From: Metridium senile
Lineage: Eukaryota; Cnidaria; Anthozoa; Actiniaria; Metridiidae
Direction of reading: 5' to 3'
DNA: 64,000 nucleotides
NCBI GenBank assembly: GCA_949775045.1
Contig: OX459103.1
Coordinates: forward strand, 256,501 to 320,500
Under the pieces are notes generated by a model, which was given only the letters and a program-made list of their open reading frames with translations, did no database searches and had not been told where the DNA came from. The position numbers and the translations under genes were made by a program. Every line of letters starts with the position of its first letter. Position 1 is the first letter of the stretch. This document shows positions 1 through 30,300 of the stretch, piece after piece.

Positions 1-312
1 GATGTTATATAAACGAGAATGATGGATGATAATGATAATGATGTTATATAAACGAGAATGATGGATGATGATGATAATGATGTTATATAAACGAGAATGA
101 TGGATGATGATGATAATGATGTTATATAAACGAGAATGATTTACTGATGGTGATAATGATGTTATATAAACGAGAATGATTGATGATGATGATAATGATG
201 TTATATAAACGAGAATGATGGATGATGGTGATAATGATGTTATATAAACGAGAATGATTGATGATGGTGATAATGATGTTATATAAACGAGAATGATGGA
301 TGATAGCGATAA
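1..312. repeat. 39-bp minisatellite, about 8 copies
   Basis: Units begin at 1, 40, 79, 118 and so on. Each contains gatgttatataaacgagaat followed by a short run of GAT triplets. Divergence is mostly in the GAT tail. The array may continue left of the window. It lies about 360 bp upstream of the FHAD1-like start codon. It reads open on the minus strand only because of its repeat structure. Confidence 0.9.
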
Positions 313-673
313 TCAATGATGATGATAACTTTCACCGCGACATAGAAAAAACTTCCTTTGAAACGTTGTATACATTCACACTAATTTTTTATTTATCGTA
401 TTATCGTATTATTCTCTAAAACGGAAATTAAATATAATCGCGCAATTTTAAAAACAACTATCCTGTCCCTCCCCTCCCCCACTGAATATATTATAAATAT
501 TAATGATCAATCCTATACCGTTCCCATGGAGATAACAGAACACGAATTTTTAATCCACCATTTTGAACACATTAAATCTAATAAGGTACATGGTTTCTCA
601 ATTAGAACGTATTTTTGTCTTCTAGAAGGTTTGATCGACGAGTAGAGTTGTGTTCTATCGTGTTAATTTCACG

Positions 674-20584
<19,911 letters not shown>

Positions 20585-20940
20585 CCCACTACTCCTTATT
20601 ACTGTACATATATTAAACACTTCACTTCTAACATTGACTGAATCCTTCGAGAAAACAAGATCTTAACTTCAAGTTGACGTGACCCGGACCTCCCTCTTGT
20701 CAAATTCTTGAATATTTTTATAACTTTTATCATCGTGATCCGAGTTAATTTAGTCTCCCTCGTGCCATTCCCCGCTGTCCACTTCTCTGGCGACGCTAAA
20801 AACGACTGCGAGGAAACTAGAGTTGATCGAAAATTATTTTTCATTTGACAGTTTATTTGAGCAGAAAGAAACTTCATCTTTTGTGAAATGTTGTACATAG
20901 CGGTGTTTAATAGTTTCAGCATGCGATGCGCGCAATAAAG
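20585..20940 (+). terminator. FHAD1-like 3' UTR with poly(A) signal
   Basis: After the stop at 20582-20584 there is no further exon signal. A canonical AATAAA is at 20934-20939, followed by a T/G-rich stretch. A weaker ATTAAA is at about 20612. The transcript probably ends near 20955. Confidence 0.6.
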
Positions 20941-21182
20941 AAAACATGTTTTAACAACAATCTATGTTTATTGCGTCCTAGAAATATACAACAAATTATA
21001 GGTTGCAGTCTTAAATGTAGATCATCTGACATCGGGCGAGGGATTGTGGGAAGCGAAATTTATGTATGAGACTTGAGAGATGCTGTCACTGAATAATCAT
21101 ATCAAGATTGTAGTCAGAAGACCTCTCTTTGAGAGCTTATAGAAGCCGAGACCATAGAGGTTATCTCATCGCTATCTCGCCA

Positions 21183-21491
21183 ACACAGCGGTCAAACGAC
21201 TACGCATGCGTGACAAAATTTGGACTGTTAAATTTGCCATTGTAAACATTAGGAGTTTCGGACTAAAGTGTTTGAAGTCGATTTGTAAGAAATTTACTGA
21301 ATATATAAGCTTAAAGTTTCATGTACATAACCTTTGTTATATTTTGAAGCTACCAAGGGTCTATACTTTTGTATTTTTCTTTATATTTTGAGCCGAAAAA
21401 GCGATGCAAGTCGTACAATCCGTAAGAATGTCATTTGTGTACTGGATCATTTTACTTGTTTTTTTCCTGCGTAGTCGTTTGACCGCTGTGT
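21183..21491. mobile_element. Inverted-repeat element of about 310 bp
   Basis: 24-bp termini acacagcggtcaaacgacta (21183) and tagtcgtttgaccgctgtgt (ending 21491) are perfect inverted repeats. The interior is AT-rich and has no gene. It lies in the spacer between the FHAD1-like gene and the palindrome. Confidence 0.6.
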
Positions 21492-21588
21492 TTATCTCGC
21501 CCCATTGCCAGAGAAATATTTATTTCATTATCACAGCAACAACTTGTTATGATCAAACAACACAAAGCTACAGCCAAAACGTGTTTAA

Positions 21589-23502
21589 GGTGGCTCGACT
21601 GAGTATTTTTGAAGGGCCACCGTCGCTGTTTGATCGCAAAGTACGTCGCGCGTAGAAAAATAATTTCAGATTAATTTCCATAGCGAGTTCAGACATAGAC
21701 TGAAGTTTGTTCTGATGTTTCAAATATTGCAATCGGAACTAGCAATAATTTTTTATGATAGAAAAGTAGTTTTGACAAATACGACAATTTTAGGCGAAAT
21801 AGAGTTTTCTATAAAACCGCATTGGTTGTTTCACAAACTTCAGATCAAGGTCTTCGTTGTTGCTCAAAATAAAAGATTTATATGGAGGCACTTTTGAATA
21901 AAACGCTTTTAAACATTTACACAACAAATAAATTAAATTAATCAAGCATCCATTTTACTTGATCAAAAACATCACTACAAAAGCTCAGAAAAAGTTGCTT
22001 TTGGTCTCATTTGGTCAACAAATGTCTTAGTTATCCGTCTGGTGAACATGAACGAAATCACTTCAGGCTATTAGGATATACATGATTTTTAGTTTGGTGA
22101 GATATAACTGCGCTTTTTCTTCTTTTGTCTAATATTGCACACATTTTTACAAAATATTTCAAAACTTAAAATTTCCTTGATGAATTTTTTTCTTACCGCA
22201 GCAATGGCTTTTTGAAATAGTTACTCATCGAGCCCTGCAGTTTTATGACCATTGATAGATTGGAAGATATCGAAAATAATTTTCAAAATAGGTAAACTTT
22301 TCGACCGCTTAATCAAGGCTCGCATTGTTTTGGTTGTCCGAGACCGCTATTGTCTATATTTTTTACTCAAGTTGTGAATTCCGATATGCATTGTCACCTC
22401 ACAAACAACACTTGACTACCGTTCGTTAGCCGAGCAGCTCCGAATGTGATCCCTTGAATATTGTATTATAAATGACAAAGGACGGTAACGCAATTCCAGC
22501 TGATATGCTGTACTTCGAATCTTTGCCCAGTGATTTTTCGCTTTTTATCAAGTTTAGTTAGAGGCATGTTACTCGAAGTACAGCATATCAGCTGGAATTG
22601 CGTTACCGTCCTTTGTCATTTATAATACAATATTCAAGGGATCACATTCGGAGCTGCTCGGCTAACGAACGGTAGTCAAGTGTTGTTTGTGAGGTGACAA
22701 TGCATATCGGAATTCACAACTTGAGTAAAAAATATAGACAATAGCGGTCTCGGACAACCAAAACAATGCGAGCCTTGATTAAGCGGTCGAAAAGTTTACC
22801 TATTTTGAAAATTATTTTCGATATCTTCCAATCTATCAATGGTCATAAAACTGCAGGGCTCGATGAGTAACTATTTCAAAAAGCCATTGCTGCGGTAAGA
22901 AAAAAATTCATCAAGGAAATTTTAAGTTTTGAAATATTTTGTAAAAATGTGTGCAATATTAGACAAAAGAAGAAAAAGCGCAGTTATATCTCACCAAACT
23001 AAAAATCATGTATATCCTAATAGCCTGAAGTGATTTCGTTCATGTTCACCAGACGGATAACTAAGACATTTGTTGACCAAATGAGACCAAAAGCAACTTT
23101 TTCTGAGCTTTTGTAGTGATGTTTTTGATCAAGTGAAATGGATGCTTGATTAATTTAATTTATTTGTTGTGTAAATGTTTAAAAGCGTTTTATTCAAAAG
23201 TGCCTCCATATAAATCTTTTATTTTGAGCAACAACGAAGACCTTGATCTGAAGTTTGTGAAACAACCAATGCGGTTTTATAGAAAACTCTATTTCGCCTA
23301 AAATTGTCGTATTTGTCAAAACTACTTTTCTATCATAAAAAATTATTGCTAGTTCCGATTGCAATATTTGAAACATCAGAACAAACTTCAGTCTATGCCT
23401 GAACTCGCTATGGAAATTAATCTGAAATTATTTTTCTACGCGCGACGTACTTTGCGATCAAACAGCGACGGTGGCCCTTCAAAAATACTCAGTCGAGCCA
23501 CC
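21589..23502. mobile_element. 1914-bp near-perfect palindromic transposon flanked by TTAA
   Basis: Arms of 930 bp (21589-22518 and 22573-23502) are inverted copies with no length difference and only a few mismatches seen (for example in the ttcaRacatag and ccatttYacttg positions). A 54-bp loop separates them. Outer ends are GGTGGCTCGACTGAG. TTAA is present at 21585-21588 and 23503-23506, as expected for a target-site duplication of a piggyBac-type or other TTAA-specific element. No transposase is encoded; a 60-residue frame appears twice, once per arm, by symmetry. A second, truncated copy is at 57404-58500. Confidence 0.85.
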
Positions 23503-23934
23503 TTAAATAAAGGTTGACGGAGTGAATGGTGAATGTACGATCGAAGGGAATTAACTCTGGGTCTTTGTTATTTATTAATGCCGTTTTTGTGGCAGAAGAT
23601 AAATTTACTGCACATCGCCAGCCCGATCTAGTAAAGAAGAGATTGTTCCTATCGGTCGTGCAACCACTTATTACCGTTCATCCCTTCAAACTTTTTTGCA
23701 CTGTGTAAATCAACACATGTACTATTTATAAAACACGTGCTGCGAGTTTTTTGAATGACTTAAAAAACTCATTAGTAATTCATGACCATTTTGTCCAATA
23801 TCGATGAAACAAAAGAAAACGGAAGGTTGTTTGCATTTGGGAATTCATCTCGAGTAACAATAGAGGAATGCTAACCAACTTGAATGTTAACAAACTTGAT
23901 GACATTTCGTTGCAAACTTTTCATCGATTGATTG

Positions 23935-24010
23935 AGTAGTATGATGGCTTAAAGCGCGGATACAACCAAGCAGAAGGTCTTGGTTCGATTCCTGGCATTG
24001 GCACTCAGAC
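23935..24010 (+). other. tRNA-like Pol III sequence, probably a SINE head or tRNA relic
   Basis: A perfect B box (GGTTCGATTCC, 23983-23993) follows a degenerate A box (atggcttaaagcgcgg). A T run (24011 onward) could stop Pol III. The arms do not fold well enough for a functional tRNA. No clear SINE body follows, because a MITE starts 40 bp downstream. Confidence 0.4.
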
Positions 24011-24049
24011 TTTTTTTCGCCAAAATTCCAAAAGTAAATTATTTCTAAG

Positions 24050-24191
24050 TCTGGGGCCGGTTGTACGAAGGGTGAATAGCGCTATCCACCTGATAAAATC
24101 ACTATCCAGCAGATAAAATCTATAAAAAACCTATGCAGTGGATAACTTTTATTCGCGGATAAGTTTATTCACCCTTCGTACAACCGGCCCC
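24050..24191. mobile_element. MITE with GGGGCCGGTTGTACGAAGGG termini, family A copy 2
   Basis: The ends ggggccggttgtacgaaggg and cccttcgtacaaccggcccc are perfect inverted repeats. Internal blocks gctatccacctgataaa and ggataactttta mirror each other. It is the better preserved relative of 1617-1727. Confidence 0.75.
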
Positions 24192-25061
24192 TCCGCGTTT
24201 CAAACGTAGATTATGCGGTATACAATGCTTTCCTCGTGACCAGAAAGGAGCATCGGATTGGACAAAATGGTCATGAATTATTAATGAGTTTTTTAACTAT
24301 GATTATACTGCTATATCTAAATGAATATAACACAAATATTATTATAATTATACAGCTATTTCAAAAAACGTTGAATAGTGTAATCCAAGACCAAAGGGCA
24401 TTGTGGGTCTCGTTAATTTGAAATAAAAAGATAGATATACAGCAATATTTACTCCCCATAAATAGCTGGTATATTTTTTTTTTGAATGGAATACACTAAG
24501 AATAATTTATTACCTGTGGCCAGCGGTAGCGGCCCACAGGTCTTAAAATGCAGCGCGTTCCTTCTTCACTACTTCAATGTCGCGTTTTAAACGAGCCCTT
24601 GATCAATGTGTCAGCAGTAATCATGCGCTGTGGGCTTCCTGTGGTCCCACCATGCCTTTCACCAATCACATGTAATTTTCGAGTGTCAATACGGTAAATA
24701 AAGCTGTAAAATACCGATGATAATATGGACTATTTTGAACGAAATATGTACCATTACAACGGGAATCTAGCATTCTTTACTCGTCAGATTGTTCAGATTT
24801 GTTGGTAAGCTACATTGTATTGACGAAGAGATCTTAAACTCTGAGATCGCCACCCCTTCCATTCGTGTGTTCTCTAGATAGTGTGAAAATGTTTTGCTAA
24901 AAATAACTGCAGGCCACAGGTCAACCCTGCAATCAGGGTCTCGTTTTACTTTAAACTATATTACTTGACCCAAAATGCATTTAGGTCTTGCAATGCATTA
25001 TTCAGTATCCCACATTTTTTTAAATAGCTTTTTTGAAATACCCCTTTATATTAACTATGAC

Positions 25062-25333
25062 ATACAGCCGATCTCAAAAAGGATGTCCACCTGAAAAGAC
25101 ATATATACGTAAAAAATATCACGTGCCTCATTATATATTCACTTTCCGCGCGTGTAGAAAGTCAGGTACTTCTAGCGAGGGAAGATAATGCTTGTTTGAA
25201 TTCACCGTCATATTACTTTCAAATGCACCTGACTTTCTACACGCGCGGAAAGTGTATACATAATGAGTCACGTGATATTTCTTGTAGTATATATGTCTTT
25301 TCAGGTGGACAACCTTTTCGAGATCGGCTGTAT
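25062..25333. mobile_element. 272-bp MITE with arms of about 110 bp at a TA site
   Basis: Left end atacagccgatctcaaaaag and right end cttttcgagatcggctgtat. Inner pairs include gacatatata/tatatatgtc and gcgcgtgtagaaagtcaggt/acctgactttctacacgcgc. The TA flanks suggest a mariner-like origin. Non-coding. Confidence 0.75.
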
Positions 25334-25503
25334 ATGTTCACTCGTTTTACGCAAAAAAAATATAACGAAGAAAAAATTCACTAGAATCAAGCTATCAACT
25401 CGAACATTAACACATTGATATCATACTATATATATTTAGCCTGTATATCGTAACCTAGAAAGTCCAGTAATCCAGCACCAGTCGAAAGCTGTGTTTTGGT
25501 TAG

Positions 25504-26632
25504 CCTCCTAAATACAGTACTGCTATTGTTTGGTTAGGTTTAGGGCAATTGTTTGGAAAGACTCTATTGTTTTTTAAACCAATCCTAAACGATGTTTCGA
25601 TTTGGTGATGACTGTCCTCCCTAATACAGTACCGATATTGTTTTTGTTAGGTTTAGGGCAGTTGTTTGGAAAGACTCTATTGTTTTTTAAACCAATCCTA
25701 AACGATGTTTCGATTTGGTGATGACTGTCCTCCCTAATACAGTACCGATATTGTTTTTGTTAGGTTTAGGGCAGTTGTGTGGAAAGACTCTATTGTTTTT
25801 TAAACCAATCCTAAAGGATGTTTTGATTTGGTGCTGACTGTCCTCCCTAATACAGTACCGATATTGTTTTTGTTAGGTTTAGGGCAGTTGTGTGGAAAGA
25901 CTCTATTGTTTTTTAAACCAATCCTAAAGGATGTTTCGATTTGGTGCTGACTGTCCTCCCTAATACAGTACCGATATTGTTTTTGTTAGGTTTAGGGCAG
26001 TTGTGTGGAAAGACTCTATTGTTTTTTAAACCAATCCTAAAGGATGTTTCGATTTGGTGCTGACTGTCCTCCCTAATACAGTACCGATATTGTTTTTGTT
26101 AGGTTTAGGGCAGTTGTGTGGAAAGACTCTATTGTTTTTTAAACCAATCCTAAAGGATGTTTCGATTTGGTGCTGACTGTCCTCCCTAATACAGTACCGA
26201 TATTGTTTTTGTTAGGTTTAGGGCAGTTGTGTGGAAAGACTCTATTGTTTTTTAAACCAATCCTAAAGGATGTTTCGATTTGGTGATGACTGTCCTCCCT
26301 AATACAGTACCGATATTGTTTTTGTTAGGTTTAGGGCAGTTGTGTGGAAAGACTCTATTGTTTTTTAAACCAATCCTAAAGGATGTTTCGATTTGGTGCT
26401 GACTGTCCTCCCTAATACAGTACCGATATTGTTTTTGTTAGGTTTAGGGCAGTTGTGTGGAAAGACTCTATTGTTTTTTAAACCAATCCTAAACGATGTT
26501 TCGATTTGGTGATGACTGTCCTCCCTAATACAGTACCGATATTGTTTTTGTTAGGTTTAGGGCAGTTGTGTGGAAAGACTCTATTGTTTTTTAAACCAAT
26601 CCTAAAGGATGTTTTGATTTGGTGATGGATTG
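25504..26632. repeat. 113-bp satellite, 10 copies
   Basis: Units start at 25504, 25616, 25729, 25842, 25955, 26068, 26181, 26294, 26407 and 26520. The unit contains taatacagtaccgatattg, aggtttagggcagttgtg and gttttttaaaccaatcctaa. The first unit is the most diverged. Internal units are nearly identical, with only C/G and gatg/gctg variants, as expected from homogenisation. No spacers and no coding frame. Confidence 0.95.
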
Positions 26633-26864
26633 TCCAGAAAGTCCTGATGTGGAGCAGGCTATCTATCGTAAACTTTGATTAAAATATTTCGCATTTTCCT
26701 CTTACCAGTCGTTTTTGTTGTTGTTGAAATCCTTCGAGAGTTCGATTTTGTTGTGTTTGATGAGCATAGATACCCTGGCAACAGAGGCACCCTGCTCAGA
26801 GAGAAAGTTAGTCAATCCTCTGGTAACCAGGGCAGAGCATAGACGACTCATTACACACTCTTGT

Positions 26865-27168
26865 GACGGTCAAATCGTCTTGTGACAGACAAATCGTCTG
26901 ATGTTACAGAACATAATTTGAGACAAAAATCTGTTTTTGTTAAATTCACATTGGAATAAATTTCACGGACTATTTCCCATCTTCTAGTTTAATAGGGCCA
27001 GTATTGTCTTGCTCTAGGCCTCGTGCTTATCAGATAGTTTTTGTTCGTTATCAAGTGTACTCCATACTGCTACAAAACTGTTTGTGTCCGTCCTCTAGTT
27101 TAAAAGGGCCAGTATTGTCTTGCTCTAGGACTTGTGCTTATCAAATAGTTTTTGCTCCCCGAGCAACG
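26865..27168. repeat. Partial transposon copy and duplicated gene 3' end
   Basis: 26865-26985 is related to the 19-bp repeat element at 7905-8170. After it, 26993-27053 and 27098-27157 are two copies of one block (agggccagtattgtcttgct). Between them, 27059-27090 repeats the last coding bases of the MYND gene seen at 27328-27360 (tgctacaaaactg core). Confidence 0.6.
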
Positions 27169-27321
27169 GTTAGAGTGATTTTCATATATGACCGTGAAAG
27201 AATTGGCAAACTAATAGTTGTTACTACACTCTCAATCTATTGTTTTCTTTTGTTCTTTACCAACAAGTACGAACTAAATAGTCGTTTTTCTTTCACGATC
27301 AAATGAAAATCACTCTATTAA
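27169..27321. mobile_element. 153-bp MITE next to the stop codon of the MYND gene
   Basis: Ends ttagagtgattttcatatat and gaaaatcactctattaa are inverted, and the next inner blocks gaccgtgaaagaa and ttctttcacgatc also pair. It lies 7 bp beyond the stop codon, in the 3' UTR of the minus-strand gene. Confidence 0.65.
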
Positions 27322-27327
27322 GTGTCT

Positions 27328-30300
27328 CTACTCCATATTGCTACAAAACTGCTTGTGCCCATTATCCCAGCCATACAGCTGGCATTCCCGTGAACAGTAC
27401 ACCTCGCTACAGTTAGCACATCTTTTTAGTTTTTCTCCTTCACCTTCTAGACACACTGCACAGCGACGTATTGGCTCTAGACCAACATTCTGACGATATT
27501 TGGCTATAATCTGAAAACAATTACAATGAAATCGCATTATTCAGAGAAAGGTAGTCTTTACACCCTGTAGAGAATGGGAACAAAAAGTAGAGTGAAGACA
27601 TTTAACCCGTGAAACAAAATAAAATAGTCAAGATGTAATAGTCAAATGGGCACAAAAGAAAACAATGGAATTATAGACTTCTAAGGTGTATTAGTCTAAT
27701 ATCTATTTCACGGGTTAAATGACTTCACTCTAACTTTCCTCTTTCTTGTCACTATTTCTGCAAATGTGTCTACTCTACATAAGTTTTTTTTTTTTTCATG
27801 TTATCTAGCACCGCTGTACTACTTAACAAAAGGCTAATTTCCACAGCGATAGCCTCGATCAGAGTAAAAACATATGTATTTTCTATTGTTAAGCGATAAC
27901 ATATTTTCGTGCTTTGCTTGCAATTTGTGAATTTGTTTTACAACAAATCGAGGCTTAAGGCCCGGGCAAACGGCTTCAACATTTGCTTCAACACCCGTTC
28001 GATTTTGTTGAATGGCAATGTTTAAAAGCTTTTAAACTTTCAACATCGATTAAACACGTTTCAAGAATTAAAAAGCGTTTAAACATTGCCATTCAACAAA
28101 ATTCAACGGATGTTGAAGCAAATGTTGAAACCGTTTGCCCGGGCCTTTAGCCTGCGCCTTTTGTCAAATAGTACAGCGGTGCTAGATAACGTGAAAGTGG
28201 ACTATTAGTTGTTCTAAATGATAAGTAAGTTTCGTAAGTCACCAACCTGTCTATATAAGGATCGTATGTCGTCATTTTTGTAATTATTACGCATGCACAC
28301 AGCAACATCGTTTAACGCTTCGTGGTAGTTCCCAAGCTCCACCAGGGCTTTCGCTCGACGGTAAGCTGTTTTCGTTAGGAGACTGGACGCCTTGGGATCG
28401 TCTGGGAAATAAATATGACATCATCTAATCAGTACAACTCACTATTTTATTAATTTATTCATCCAAATCAAAGATTTTTATACATCTTTCCATTCATTCA
28501 TCCATCCATTCATTTATTCACCCATTTATTTATCCTTAACTTATCCATTCACTCATTCATGTATCCTTCTATCCATTCATTCATCCATCCATTCATTTAT
28601 TCACCCATTTATTTATCCCTAACTTATCCATTCACTCATTCATGTATCCTTCTATCCATTCATTCATCCATCCATTCATTTATTCACCCATTTATTTATC
28701 CCTAACTTATCCATTCACTCATTCATGTATCCTTCTATCCATTCATATATTTATCATCTATCCATATATTTATTCATTTACCCATTTATTCAGCCATTCA
28801 TTTATTAGACTGGAAAACAGCCCATACTTTTACTCGAAAACTCCGAGGGAAGTTCGGTTGAACGATATAATATTCTGGCCGTAAATTCATCAATGCATTC
28901 ATTCATTATTTTATGCATCCATTCCAGGTAGAATCTAGTATTAATCGTGCCTTCCAAACATCTAGCAATAGCCTGTGTATAATCTATTCACCCACCCACC
29001 CACCCACCCATCCATTCATTTATCTATTCATCATTCCATCCATTAGAATCTAGTATTACCCTTAACTTCCATACATCTAGCAATAACCTGTGTATAATCT
29101 ATTCACCCATCCATTCATTTATCTATTCATCCTTCCATCCATTAGAATCTAGTATTACCCTTACCTTCCATACATCTAGCAATAGCCTGTGTATAATCTA
29201 TTCACCCACCCACCCACCCATCCATTCATTTATCTATTCATCCTTCCATCCATTAGAATCTAGTATTACCCTTACCTTCCATACATCTAGCAATAGCCTG
29301 TGTATAATCTATTCACCCACCCATTCATTTATCTATTCATCCTTCCATCCATTAGAATCTAGTATTACCCTTACCTTCCATACATCTAGCAATAGCTTGT
29401 GTACAATCTATTAACCCATCCATTCATTTATCTATTCATCCTTCCATCCATTAGAATCTAGTATTACCCTTACCTTCCATACATCTAGCAATAGCCTGTG
29501 TATAATCTATTCACCCACCCACCCATTCATTTATCTATTCATCCTTCCATCCATTAGAATCTAGTATTACCCTTACCTTCCATACATCTAGCAATAGCTT
29601 GTGTACAATCTATTAACCCATCCATTCATTTATCTATTCATCCTTCCATGCATTAGAATCTAGTATTACCCTTACCTTCCATACATCTAGCAATAGCCTG
29701 TGTATAATCTATTCACCCACCCACCCACCCATCCATTCATTTATCTATTCATCCTTCCATCCATTAGAATCTAGTATTACCCTTACCTTCCATACATCTA
29801 GCAATAGCCTGTGTATAATCTATTAACCCATCCATTCATTTATCTATTCATCCTTCCATCCATTAGAATCTAGTATTACCCTTACCTTCCATACATCTAG
29901 CAATAGCCTGTGTATAATCTATTCACCCACCCACCCACCCATCCATTCATTTATCTATTCATCCTTCCATCCATTAGAATCTAGTATTACCCTTACCTTC
30001 CATACATCTAGCAATAGCTTGTGTATAATCTATTCACCCACCCATTCATTTATCTATTCATCCTTCCATGCATTAGAATCTAGTATTACCCTTACCTTCC
30101 ATACATCTAGCAATAGCCTGTGTATAATCTATTCACCCACCCACCCACCCATTCATTTATCTATTCATCCTTCCATGCATTAGAATCTAGTATTACCCTT
30201 ACCTTCCATACATCTAGCAATAGCTTGTGTGCAGTCTTCATAAGCAGATAACCAGTCTTGTGTTTTCAGGAAACACTGTGCTCTGTTACTGTACAAGGCT

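Noticed and set aside
21715..23376. Identical 60-residue frames on opposite strands
   Set aside because: They are mirror images in the two arms of the palindrome. No start context, homology or extension suggests a gene.
23935..24010. Functional tRNA gene
   Set aside because: The B box is perfect, but the A box region and acceptor/T stems do not fold properly. It is better explained as a SINE head or relic.
25504..26632. Regular repeats resembling a CRISPR array at first sight
   Set aside because: The 113-bp units are contiguous with no unique spacers, and the genome is eukaryotic.
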